Source of the DNA: Flavobacterium praedii
GTDB lineage: Bacteria; Bacteroidota; Bacteroidia; Flavobacteriales; Flavobacteriaceae
Length of the DNA stretch: 64,000 bases
Assembly: GCF_026810365.1 (NCBI RefSeq)
Contig: NZ_CP113948.1
Location: forward strand, 3,937,501-4,001,500
Direction of reading: 5' to 3'
The position numbers and the translations under genes are program-made. Under the pieces are notes generated by a model. The model had not been told where the DNA came from. It was given only the letters and a program-made list of their open reading frames with translations, and did no database searches. Positions 53,027 to 60,919 of the stretch are shown here, one piece after another (positions within the stretch are counted from its first letter, which is position 1; every line of letters starts with the position of its first letter).

Positions 53027-53425
53027 GTGAATGGTGAGTGGTGAATAGTGTGTGGTGAGAAGTGAGTGGTGAGAAGTGAATGGTGAGTGGTGAGAAGTGA
53101 ATGGTGAATGGTGAATTGTGAATAGTGAGAAGTGAGTGGTGAGTGGTGAGAAGTGAATGGTGAGTGGTGAATGGTGAATGGTGAGAAGTGAATAGTTAGA
53201 AGTGAATGGTGAATAGTGAGTGGTGAGTGGTGAGAAGTGAGTGGTGAGAAGTGAATGGTGAATGGTGAGAAGTGAGAAGTGAGAAGTGAGAAGTGAGAAG
53301 TGAGAAGTGAGAAGTGAGAAGTGAGAAGTGAGAAGTGAGAAGTGAGTGGTGAGAAGTGAATAGTTAGAAGTTAGAAGTTAGAAGTTAGAAGTTAGAAGTG
53401 AATGGTGAGTAGTGGGAGGTGTATA
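53027..53425 (+). repeat. Heptameric array, 57 units, directly after the wzm stop
   Basis: Exactly 57 units of 7 bp with no phase break, starting on the base after the stop codon. Units are mainly GTGAGAA, GTGAATG, GTGAGTG and GTGAATA, with GTTAGAA. One stretch has 11 identical GTGAGAA units (53265-53341), and another five identical GTTAGAA units (53363-53397), as expected from recent slippage or unequal crossover. It fills nearly the whole 427-bp gap; no gene is present. Confidence 0.98.
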
Positions 53426-53453
53426 GAAAATTATTAAGGTTAAAATAACTTGA

Positions 53454-53801
53454 ATGGATCATAAAGAATTAGATGTTTGGAAAAAAAGTATGGACTTGGT
53501 TGAGTCAATTTATACTCTTACTCAGCGATTTCCAGATGTTGAAAAATATGGTTTAACGAGTCAAATGAGAAGGGCTGCGGTTTCGATTCCATCAAACATA
53601 GCTGAAGGTGCTGCTCGAAAAGGGAATAAAGAATTATTACAGTTTCTGTATATTGCTATTGGTTCGCTTTCTGAATTGGAGACGCAATATCTTATTGCAA
53701 TACGATTGACTTTTATAGAAAAAGAGGAGGTTTTGGAAAAACAAATGATTGAAGTGAAAAAGCTTTTATTAGGATTTAAGAATTATATAAGTAAAGTGTA
53801 G
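53454..53801 (+). CDS. Four-helix-bundle protein (23S rRNA intervening-sequence family)
   Basis: A 115-residue all-helical protein of the family first known from 23S rRNA intervening sequences. MDHKELDVWKKSMDLVESIYTL, FPDVEKYGLTSQMRRAAVSIPSNIAEGAARKGNKELLQFLYIA and SLSELETQYLIA are its signatures. Function is unknown, possibly nucleic-acid or protein binding. It is lodged between wzm and wzt and bordered on both sides by heptameric arrays, with the right array starting on the last base of its stop codon. This placement suggests an insertion unrelated to export. Confidence 0.92.
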   Translation: MDHKELDVWKKSMDLVESIYTLTQRFPDVEKYGLTSQMRRAAVSIPSNIAEGAARKGNKELLQFLYIAIGSLSELETQYLIAIRLTFIEKEEVLEKQMIEVKKLLLGFKNYISKV

Positions 53802-54010
53802 TTAGAAGAGAGTAGTTAGAAGTGAATAGTGAGAGGTGAATAGTGAGGGGTGAATAGTGAGGGGTGAATAGTGAGGGGTGAATAGTGAGGGGTGAATAGT
53901 GAGGGGTGAATAGCGAGAGGTGAATAGCGAGAGGTGAATAGTGAGAGGTGAATAGCGAGAGGTGAATAGTGAGAGGTGAATAGTGAGGGGTGAATAGTGA
54001 GAAGAGAGAA
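53801..54010 (+). repeat. Heptameric array with 14-bp superperiod, 30 units
   Basis: Thirty in-phase 7-bp units. From unit 4 on, GTGAATA alternates strictly with GTGAGGG, GTGAGAG or GCGAGAG, giving about 13 copies of a 14-bp unit. It begins on the last base of the stop codon of the four-helix gene. The rest of the gap to wzt (54011-54144) holds non-repetitive sequence and three inverted heptamers. Confidence 0.97.
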
Positions 54011-54088
54011 GTAATCGCGGCTCTTACGGAGTATTAATGAAACGAGAATTATATTGTATATAAAAAAAGAGTAAGGTGAAGCGTAATT

Positions 54089-54133
54089 GTGAATAGTATG
54101 AAGGCAATCTCTATTCACTATTCACTATTCACG
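54089..54133 (+). promoter_or_regulatory. Inverted heptamers and hairpin just upstream of wzt
   Basis: CTATTCACTATTCACTATTCAC (about 54111-54132) is the reverse complement of the GTGAATA repeats. A lone GTGAATAG at 54089-54096 can pair with the first CTATTCAC (54111-54118) around a 14-nt loop, and the upstream array can compete for the same pairing. The structure ends 12 bases before the wzt ATG. Confidence 0.6.
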
Positions 54134-54144
54134 GCTCACGAATT

Positions 54145-55401
54145 ATGAAAGATATTATATTAAAAGCTGAAAACATATCCAAACAATACCGCTTGGGTCA
54201 AGTAGGTACGGGAACTTTAAGCCATGACTTAAATCGTTGGTGGCATCAAGTACGTGGAAAGGAAAATCCCTACTTGAAAATTGGTGATACCAATGACCGC
54301 TCTACTAAGGGAACCAGTGAGTATGTTTGGGCTTTGCAGGACATTAATTTTGAAGTAGAGCGAGGTGAAGTTCTGGGAATCATTGGGAAAAATGGAGCAG
54401 GAAAATCTACCTTATTAAAAATATTATCTAAGGTGACTGCACCCACCACAGGAAGCATTAAATCTCGTGGGCGTATTGCCTCGCTGCTTGAAGTAGGTAC
54501 GGGTTTTAATCCGGAGTTGACTGGTAAAGAAAACATATACTTGAACGGAGCCATTCTCGGAATGACCAAAAAAGAAATTGCCTCCAAGCTTGACGAGATT
54601 GTTGAATTCTCCGGTTGCGAACGCTACATAGACACTCCCGTAAAGAGGTATAGTAGTGGTATGACCGTACGTTTGGCTTTTGCCGTGGCTGCTTTTCTAG
54701 AGCCTGAAATTTTGGTGATAGATGAGGTATTGGCCGTTGGCGATGCCGAGTTCCAGAAAAAAGCCATTGGCAAAATGCAGGATATATCGAAAGGGGAAGG
54801 GAGAACGGTTTTGTTTGTGAGTCATGATTTAAGTGCAATAAGCACTCTTGCTACAAGAACTATTGTTTTGAAAAATGGTAATATTTTTGCCATTGAAGAA
54901 ACTAATAAAGCAATATCAATTTATTCTTCGATGGAGCAAGATGATAAGGTTTTTGTTCAAAAGGAAGTTATTGGTAAACCTTCAGTAACTAAAGTAGAAG
55001 TAATCACTTCTGAAGGAGGAACATTACAAGCAAATGGAAAATCTTTAATGATTAATTTCGAGATATCAATGCCTAAGGAAAATTACGAAAATTTGTCTGT
55101 TTCATTTCAAATTTTTGATAGTTTAAATAAGGCTATTATATACAATTATATTTTTGATAAAGATATTCCTATATGTCGGAGAAAAGGGGTAAATAAAATA
55201 TGTTTTGAATTTTCAAATTTAAGATTATATAAAGGGAATTATTATATTAAAGTACATTTAGCTAATTCTAAAACAAGGATAAAGTATCAAGAATTTGATT
55301 GTTGTGGTTTTCAAGTTGAAATGATTGACAAGAGAGAGCCGGAATGGGGTTGGCAAAATAATGTTTGTCAATATATAGATGAAGGAAAATGGAATTATTA
55401 A
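54145..55401 (+). CDS. wzt: Polysaccharide ABC transporter ATPase with C-terminal extension (Wzt-like)
   Basis: A 418-residue ATPase partner of Wzm. The nucleotide-binding domain (about 1-245) shows Walker A GIIGKNGAGKSTLLKIL (about 78-94), the signature YSSGMTVRLAFA, Walker B ILVIDEVLAVGD and the switch FVSHDLSAIS. The C-terminal 150 residues (about 270-418) form a beta-rich domain (LMINFEISMP, LSVSFQIFDS, LYKGNYYIKVHLANS) like Wzt-C, which binds the modified non-reducing end of its own glycan. This implies an exported polymer with a terminal modification, and methyltransferase genes follow directly. Confidence 0.94.
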   Translation: MKDIILKAENISKQYRLGQVGTGTLSHDLNRWWHQVRGKENPYLKIGDTNDRSTKGTSEYVWALQDINFEVERGEVLGIIGKNGAGKSTLLKILSKVTAPTTGSIKSRGRIASLLEVGTGFNPELTGKENIYLNGAILGMTKKEIASKLDEIVEFSGCERYIDTPVKRYSSGMTVRLAFAVAAFLEPEILVIDEVLAVGDAEFQKKAIGKMQDISKGEGRTVLFVSHDLSAISTLATRTIVLKNGNIFAIEETNKAISIYSSMEQDDKVFVQKEVIGKPSVTKVEVITSEGGTLQANGKSLMINFEISMPKENYENLSVSFQIFDSLNKAIIYNYIFDKDIPICRRKGVNKICFEFSNLRLYKGNYYIKVHLANSKTRIKYQEFDCCGFQVEMIDKREPEWGWQNNVCQYIDEGKWNY

Positions 55402-55424
55402 GAAGTATGTAAATTATTACTTAA

Positions 55425-56135
55425 ATGATGGAAAAAAAACATATTGAAGATTGGTTTATAAATCTTAATTCAAATAAAATGCTTTTGTCATTTTATTTAA
55501 TTAGGAAATCATTACTTAATGCTGTTATCGAATTAAAACCAATTATACATGGGCGTGTTCTAGATTTAGCATGTGGAGTAATGCCATATAAAGATTTTTT
55601 AAATAATAGTAATATTGAAACTTATATTGGTGTTGATTTGGAATCAACAGAATATCATAATACTATTAAACCTGATTATTATTGGGATGGAAAGAAAATC
55701 CCATTGGATGATGCTTCAGTAAACTTCGTCATTGCAACCGAATTTTTAGAGCATTATTTTGATACAAAGCATATCCTTCAAGAAATTAATAGAGTACTGA
55801 AACCTGGGGGGACATTCTTTTTTACAGTGCCTAATGTATGGCCGCTTCATGAATCTCCTTTTGATTACCATAGATTTACACCAAATGCATTAGACGAACA
55901 TTTTAAAATGTCAAAATTTTCTTCATGGGAAATTAAACCACTAGGAGGATTTCATTATCATGTAGCTTTAACTTTAGCGTTATGGAATGATTTTCAATTG
56001 TCCAAAAAGTATAGAATAATAATTAAACCTTTTTTGTTTTTTTTTACTAATCTATTGATAAAGAAAGATAAAAGAAAATCCAATTTCAGTAATGGTGAAA
56101 TGTATTCTGGTCTATATGGTTTTGTAATTAAATAG
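55425..56135 (+). CDS. Class I SAM-dependent methyltransferase
   Basis: A 236-residue Rossmann-fold methyltransferase. GRVLDLACGVMPYKDFL is the SAM-binding motif I, TYIGVDLEST motif II, and ATEFLEHYFDTKHILQEINRVLKPGGTFFFTVPN the motif typical of UbiE/Methyltransf_11-like enzymes. It starts 23 bases after wzt. In Wzt-C systems a methyl (or phosphomethyl) group often caps the glycan and is recognised by the exporter, so this is a candidate capping enzyme; that role is inferred. Confidence 0.85.
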   Translation: MMEKKHIEDWFINLNSNKMLLSFYLIRKSLLNAVIELKPIIHGRVLDLACGVMPYKDFLNNSNIETYIGVDLESTEYHNTIKPDYYWDGKKIPLDDASVNFVIATEFLEHYFDTKHILQEINRVLKPGGTFFFTVPNVWPLHESPFDYHRFTPNALDEHFKMSKFSSWEIKPLGGFHYHVALTLALWNDFQLSKKYRIIIKPFLFFFTNLLIKKDKRKSNFSNGEMYSGLYGFVIK

Positions 56136-56153
56136 AAAAAGTAAATTAATACT

Positions 56154-56978
56154 ATGCATCCAATTTTATCCATAATTATACCTTGTTATAATTCTGAAGC
56201 AACTTTAGAAAGCACTTTGGAGTCTGTTTTAAATCAAGATTTTCAAGAGTGGGAAGCTATAATTGTTAATGATGGCTCAATTGATTTAACCGAAGAGATT
56301 GCTTTAAAATGGGCAAATCGTGATAAGAGGTTTAAATATTTTTCAAAGCAAAATGAGGGTTTAGGTAAGACTAGAAATTTTGGCATTTTAAAAGCAAAAG
56401 GGAAATATATTTTACCTTTGGATTCAGATAACTTAGTAGCGAATGATTTTGCAAAGGAAGCGATAGCAATTTTAGAAAATAATAATGAAATTGGTGTGGT
56501 TCATGGTGATGCAGAATATTTTGGTGAAAAATCGGGCTTATGGAAAGTGGATGAATTTGAAATGTCAAAAATGCTTATCGGTAATTATATTGATGCTTGT
56601 GCAATTTACAGAAAAAAAAATTGGGTAGACGTTGGAGGTTATGACGAGAATATGCCATATCAAGGTCATGAAGACTGGGGTTTTTGGATAGCTTTAGGGG
56701 TTTTAAACGTTGAATTTTATCATTTAAATAAAATTACTTTTAAGTATAGAGTGACTAGAAATTCTATGATCCATTCATTTACTGAAAAAATGCTTGAACT
56801 TAATAATGAGTATGTTATAAAAAAATATTCTAAATTGTATCAATTACAACTTAAAGCCATTTATCATGATATGAAATCAAAAGAAAAATCTTTTAATATA
56901 AAATTAAGAAGTGAGAAATTTGTACTTAAATTGTTTTTAAACACCTTATTAAGATGTCAAATTTTTAGAATAAATTAA
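56154..56978 (+). CDS. Glycosyltransferase family 2
   Basis: A 274-residue GT-A transferase. ILSIIIPCYNSEATLESTLESVLNQDFQEWEAIIVNDGSIDLTEEIA, KQNEGLGKTRNFGILKAKGKYILPLDSDNLV (DxD) and YDENMPYQGHEDWGFWIAL (candidate base region) are all present. Length and layout match a complete enzyme. A degraded copy of another family-2 gene follows immediately, so the cluster appears to have gained and lost transferase genes here. Confidence 0.88.
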   Translation: MHPILSIIIPCYNSEATLESTLESVLNQDFQEWEAIIVNDGSIDLTEEIALKWANRDKRFKYFSKQNEGLGKTRNFGILKAKGKYILPLDSDNLVANDFAKEAIAILENNNEIGVVHGDAEYFGEKSGLWKVDEFEMSKMLIGNYIDACAIYRKKNWVDVGGYDENMPYQGHEDWGFWIALGVLNVEFYHLNKITFKYRVTRNSMIHSFTEKMLELNNEYVIKKYSKLYQLQLKAIYHDMKSKEKSFNIKLRSEKFVLKLFLNTLLRCQIFRIN

Positions 56979-56997
56979 TATTATACATTTTTGTCAT

Positions 56998-57201
56998 TTG
57001 AAACCGTTAATCTCAATTATCATCCCAAACTACAACCATTCCAAATATTTGGAGCAGTGATTGGAGAGTGTTTTTAATCAAACCTATTCCAATTTTGAAG
57101 TGATATTATTGGATGATTTTTTAAATCGGTTTTTACTTGTAGAATTGACAAAACAGCTTTTTATGATATTAGATGAATTAATGAAAAAAGTATTATCATG
57201 A
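56998..57201 (+). pseudogene. Remnant of a glycosyltransferase family 2 gene
   Basis: From TTG 56998 the frame reads KPLISIIIPNYNHSKYLEQ, then TGA (57058-57060), then LESVFNQTYSNFEVILLDD, which is the standard N-terminus of a GT2 enzyme with one internal stop where Arg (CGA) or a similar residue is expected. After LLDD the frame continues 27 codons with no resemblance to the rest of the family, and ends at a TGA overlapping the next ATG. Most of the catalytic domain is deleted. Confidence 0.82.
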
Positions 57202-58073
57202 TTAAAAAGAGTCCTCTTGTTTCTATTTGTATACCAACTTATAATGGGAGCAAGTTTATTTTAGCAGCAATTGAATCTGCAATACAACAAAGTTATAATA
57301 ATATTGAAATTATTATTTCGGACGATAATTCAAAGGATGCCACTTTAGAAATTATAAAATTACGATTAGGAAAAGCTTCTATTCCATATTTTATTTTCCA
57401 TCATATTCCTCAAGGTATTGGAGAAAATTGGAATAATTGTGTTAGAAATTCAAATGGAGAGTTTATAAAGTTTCTTTTTCAGGATGATGTTTTAGAAAAG
57501 GATTGTATACGAAAAATGATAGAATTAAGTTTGTTAGATAACAGAATTGGCTTGGTCTACTGTAAACGAAACATTATTTTTGATTCAGATAACATAGATC
57601 ATAAGAATTGGATTGTAATAAATAAAAATCTTCATCAAAATTGGTCAAATTTGAAAATCAAAGAAGGATTTATTGAAGGGAATTTGTATTTGAAAGATCT
57701 TAATTTAATGCGAGAACCATTAAATAAAATTGGGGAACCTACAGCAGTTTTATTAAAAAAAGAATGCTTTGAAAAAGTTGGCTATTTTAGCAAAAACCTA
57801 AAACAAACACTCGATTTTGAATTTTGGTATAGAGTCATGAAATATTATAAAATAGGTTTTCTTGATGAAGAATTAGTTTGGTTTAGACTTCACCCAGAAC
57901 AAGCTACTTTCAAAAATAAATTTTCATATAATGATGAAATAGCAATATTGAATAAAACATTATATAGTAAACTTTTTTGGCGATTACACCTAAATAGACA
58001 ATGGAAATTATTTAAAAGTCAAAGTAAGTTAGGAGATTTCTATAGATTCATTAAAAACAAAATTAAAAGATGA
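57198..58073 (+). CDS. Glycosyltransferase family 2
   Basis: A 291-residue GT-A transferase. LVSICIPTYNGSKFILAAIESAIQQSYNNIEIIISDDNSKDATLEI, GIGENWNNCVRNSNGEFIKFLFQDDVL (DxD-type QDD) and TLDFEFWYRVMKYYKIGFLDEELVWFRLHPEQ follow the family. The start overlaps the stop of the degenerate GT2 frame, and its stop overlaps the next ATG by four bases (ATGA), so translation with the next gene is coupled. Donor unknown. Confidence 0.88.
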   Translation: MIKKSPLVSICIPTYNGSKFILAAIESAIQQSYNNIEIIISDDNSKDATLEIIKLRLGKASIPYFIFHHIPQGIGENWNNCVRNSNGEFIKFLFQDDVLEKDCIRKMIELSLLDNRIGLVYCKRNIIFDSDNIDHKNWIVINKNLHQNWSNLKIKEGFIEGNLYLKDLNLMREPLNKIGEPTAVLLKKECFEKVGYFSKNLKQTLDFEFWYRVMKYYKIGFLDEELVWFRLHPEQATFKNKFSYNDEIAILNKTLYSKLFWRLHLNRQWKLFKSQSKLGDFYRFIKNKIKR

Positions 58074-58981
58074 AATTATTTTCTGTTGTTGTCACATTTA
58101 ATGGGATGAAATGGATTGGTGATTGTTTGGCAAGCCTTTTTCAAAGCACAGTACCTATAGAAGTTATTGTGGTTGATAATAATAGTACAGATGAAACAGT
58201 TAAATACATAAAAAGTAATTTTCCAGAAGTAATCTTATTTGAGCAAAAGGAAAACCTAGGTTTTGGAAAAGCTAATAATATTGGTATGTCTTATGCTTTA
58301 AACCAAAATGCAGAATTTGTTTTTTTACTAAATCAAGATGCTAAAATTGAAAGAACAACCATTGAGGCATTAATTCAAGTTTCTAAAAAAAATAAAGATT
58401 TAGGAGTTTTGTCACCAATTCATTTAAATTGGGAAGGAGATGGTTTAGAGTTCGGTTTTTTTAATAATGAATTTTTTAAAGATTTTTTGTTATCCAATCA
58501 ATTAAAAAAATTTTATATCGAGCCAAAGTTTATTAATGCGTCAGCATGGTTATTACCAATTAAGACATTGAAAATTGTAGGAGGATTTGATCCTATTTTT
58601 TTTCATTATGGAGAAGATGTCAATTACTGTCAAAGAGTAGTTTATCATAATCTCAAATTGGCAGTAGTTCCTAATGTTAAAATTTTTCATGATACCACTA
58701 ATAATGGAGTTGTTAAATATAGTAGTAAGCAAATTAATGTTGCTATTTCAGATAGATATTTCAGAAATCAGGCTATAATCAAGTATGCAAATGTGAATAC
58801 TGATGATGTTCTAAATTATTCAAAGTTCAAAAGGAAAATTTTATTTAGGGTAATATTTAATTTTTTAAATTTCAATATAGAAAAGGCTAAAACTGATTTA
58901 AGATATTATGGTATGCTAAAAAAAATGAATGTAAAAGAAAGTTATCAAATGAATAGAGAAGCAAAACAATCATATTTATAA
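58070..58981 (+). CDS. Glycosyltransferase family 2 (rhamnosyltransferase-like)
   Basis: A 303-residue GT-A transferase. LFSVVVTFNGMKWIGDCLASLFQS, EVIVVDNNSTDETVKYI, KENLGFGKANNIGMSYALNQNAEFVFLLNQDAKI and GGFDPIFFHYGEDVNYCQRV are typical of the rhamnosyltransferase-like GT2 branch. dTDP-L-rhamnose is made from genes in this window, so rhamnose transfer is a reasonable but unproven guess. Confidence 0.86.
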   Translation: MKLFSVVVTFNGMKWIGDCLASLFQSTVPIEVIVVDNNSTDETVKYIKSNFPEVILFEQKENLGFGKANNIGMSYALNQNAEFVFLLNQDAKIERTTIEALIQVSKKNKDLGVLSPIHLNWEGDGLEFGFFNNEFFKDFLLSNQLKKFYIEPKFINASAWLLPIKTLKIVGGFDPIFFHYGEDVNYCQRVVYHNLKLAVVPNVKIFHDTTNNGVVKYSSKQINVAISDRYFRNQAIIKYANVNTDDVLNYSKFKRKILFRVIFNFLNFNIEKAKTDLRYYGMLKKMNVKESYQMNREAKQSYL

Positions 58982-59008
58982 AAAGTATATAATATTTAGT
59001 AAAGCAGA

Positions 59009-60082
59009 ATGATTACTTTTCTATACCCATATCGCAACCGAGAAGTAGAACGTATTAAACGATCTTTAGATTCATTGGCACTGCAAACGGATCAGCGTTT
59101 TAAAGTGCTATTTGTGGATTATGGGTCTAAGCAAGAAATGGCCAATGATGTGGAATGTCTTTTACAATCGTATTCTTTTGTGAATTATTTTTATTTGTAT
59201 ACAAGATTTCAACCTTGGAATAAGAGTAAGGCTCTAAACTTTGCTATTAAAAAGTGTGACACGGATTATTGTTTTGTGGCAGATGTGGATATGATTTTTC
59301 ATCCTGAGTTGGTTTCCTTACTAATTTCCAAATGTGAGGAAACGACGATTACTTATTTTAAAGTAGGATTTTTGTCAAAGTTAGAAAGCTCTAAGTCATT
59401 AGCGTTTAACAAATATCAGATAAAATTCTACACTAATCATGAGGCCACCGGGATATCTCTTTTGCCTGTTAAAAAGCTTAAAGAGGTTCAAGGATATGAT
59501 GAGTTTTTTCATTTTTGGGGAGCCGAAGATACAGATTTGCATAATAGATTGCGTAGTTTAGGGTGTACTATTGCATATTTTGACACTGCGATTATGATGC
59601 TTCATCAATGGCATCCTAATTATAGAAAGAGAGAAACAAAAAGACTAAATTTAGAATTGCAACTTTCCGGTATTGTTGAACATAATCATTTGCATTTGGT
59701 TAATAATTTAGATAAAAGAGTGACTAAAGTAAACCATTGTGATTGGGGTAATTGTATTTCTTTAGAAGATTTTGATAACTTAAATAAAGTAGCAGTTATG
59801 AAGATGGATAATAATAAAACTAAAATTGATTATTTTTTGTTTCATCAATTGCCAAAGTCTAAAAATGAAATTCTTGCCATCGAGATCAAGGAAAATCAAG
59901 AGGTTAATTCATTAAAGCACAAAATAAAACAATTAATGAGGAAAAAGACAAATAGGTTTTATGATTTAAAAACTATAAATGATATGATTTTACAGCATGT
60001 AGTTTCTTTTTATCACACTCAACCTTATAGTTATCAAGTTGGTAGTGATTTGAAAACCTTGGTTTTTAAGATTAAAACATAA
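59009..60082 (+). CDS. Glycosyltransferase family 2 with GT7-C-like domain
   Basis: A 357-residue transferase. The N-terminal GT-A part has MITFLYPYRNREVERIKRSLDSL, QPWNKSKALNFAIKKCDTDYCFVADVDMIFHPEL with DVD as the metal motif. GYDEFFHFWGAEDTDLHNRLRSLG is the galactosyltransferase-like (GT7-C) segment seen in chondroitin-polymerase-type enzymes. The last 130 residues are unassigned. A hexosamine, galactose or uronic acid donor is possible given the nucleotide sugars made here. Confidence 0.85.
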   Translation: MITFLYPYRNREVERIKRSLDSLALQTDQRFKVLFVDYGSKQEMANDVECLLQSYSFVNYFYLYTRFQPWNKSKALNFAIKKCDTDYCFVADVDMIFHPELVSLLISKCEETTITYFKVGFLSKLESSKSLAFNKYQIKFYTNHEATGISLLPVKKLKEVQGYDEFFHFWGAEDTDLHNRLRSLGCTIAYFDTAIMMLHQWHPNYRKRETKRLNLELQLSGIVEHNHLHLVNNLDKRVTKVNHCDWGNCISLEDFDNLNKVAVMKMDNNKTKIDYFLFHQLPKSKNEILAIEIKENQEVNSLKHKIKQLMRKKTNRFYDLKTINDMILQHVVSFYHTQPYSYQVGSDLKTLVFKIKT

Positions 60083-60088
60083 ATGTAA

Positions 60089-60913
60089 ATGTGGATATTT
60101 TCAGAGGAAAAAGTTTCGTTGTTTTGGTGGAGTGAAATTCATTTAACACAAAAGGCTAAAGAGAATTATGGTGATCTTATTGGGAAATATATTGTTGAAA
60201 AAATTTCCAATAGAAATGTAGTTTGGGTGCATCCTGGTAAAAGAAAACTAAAAAATACTTTTACGAAAATTTATTTTACAGTTGGTAGTATTTTAAGTCA
60301 AGTTAAGGGTAATTGTATAGTTTGGGGCAGCGGAATAATTTCTAGAGAACATAAAATTAATAAAGCTACTTTTTTGGCTGTTAGAGGACCTCAAACCAGA
60401 AAAGTATTGATTCAACAAGGGCACAATGTTCCTGAAATTTATGGAGATCCTGCATTATTGATGCCAGTTTTTTTTAAGCCCGTAGTAATTAAGAAATTTG
60501 AATTAGGAATTATTCCACACTATGTTGATTATGAAGTAGTATTATTACATTATCGAGATATAGAAAATGTTGTTGTAATCGACTTAATGACAAATGATGT
60601 AGAACAAGTTACACAATTAATTGCATCTTGTAATTCTGTAATTTCATCTTCTCTTCATGGTTTAATTGTTGCACATGCTTACAGAGTACCTGCTATTTGG
60701 GCTGAGTTTTCAAATAAAATTTATGGGGATGGTGTTAAATACCAGGATTATTTTGAATCGGTTAACTTGGTTACGCCTAAACCATTAAATTTAACAGCAT
60801 TTTTTGCTTTAGATGAAATCTTGGTTAATTTTTACAAAGAGTTTACTTTGCCTAAAAAGGAAAAAATAGAAGCAATACAATCACAGTTAATGGCATGTTG
60901 TCCATTTATATAA
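60089..60913 (+). CDS. Polysaccharide pyruvyltransferase-family protein
   Basis: A 274-residue member of the polysaccharide pyruvyltransferase family (PF04230; CsaB, EpsO and WcaK relatives), which adds ketal-linked pyruvate from phosphoenolpyruvate to a sugar. ENYGDLIGKYIVEKIS at the N-terminus, IVWGSGIISRE, AVRGPQTRKVLIQQG, YGDPALLMP and ISSSLHGLIVAHAYRVPAIW are characteristic. It would give the ABC-exported or capsular glycan an acidic substituent. Some family members act as glycosyltransferases instead. Six bases separate it from the previous gene. Confidence 0.85.
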   Translation: MWIFSEEKVSLFWWSEIHLTQKAKENYGDLIGKYIVEKISNRNVVWVHPGKRKLKNTFTKIYFTVGSILSQVKGNCIVWGSGIISREHKINKATFLAVRGPQTRKVLIQQGHNVPEIYGDPALLMPVFFKPVVIKKFELGIIPHYVDYEVVLLHYRDIENVVVIDLMTNDVEQVTQLIASCNSVISSSLHGLIVAHAYRVPAIWAEFSNKIYGDGVKYQDYFESVNLVTPKPLNLTAFFALDEILVNFYKEFTLPKKEKIEAIQSQLMACCPFI

Positions 60914-60919
60914 CCTAAA

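Noticed and set aside
53027..53425. Possible CRISPR array
   Set aside because: Units are 7 bp with no spacers of unique sequence, and no cas gene is nearby.
53816..54118. A 100-codon minus-strand open frame with repeated [17 protein letters not shown] units
   Set aside because: It is the translation of the heptameric array on the opposite strand; the periodic protein is a by-product of the 7-bp and 14-bp repeats.
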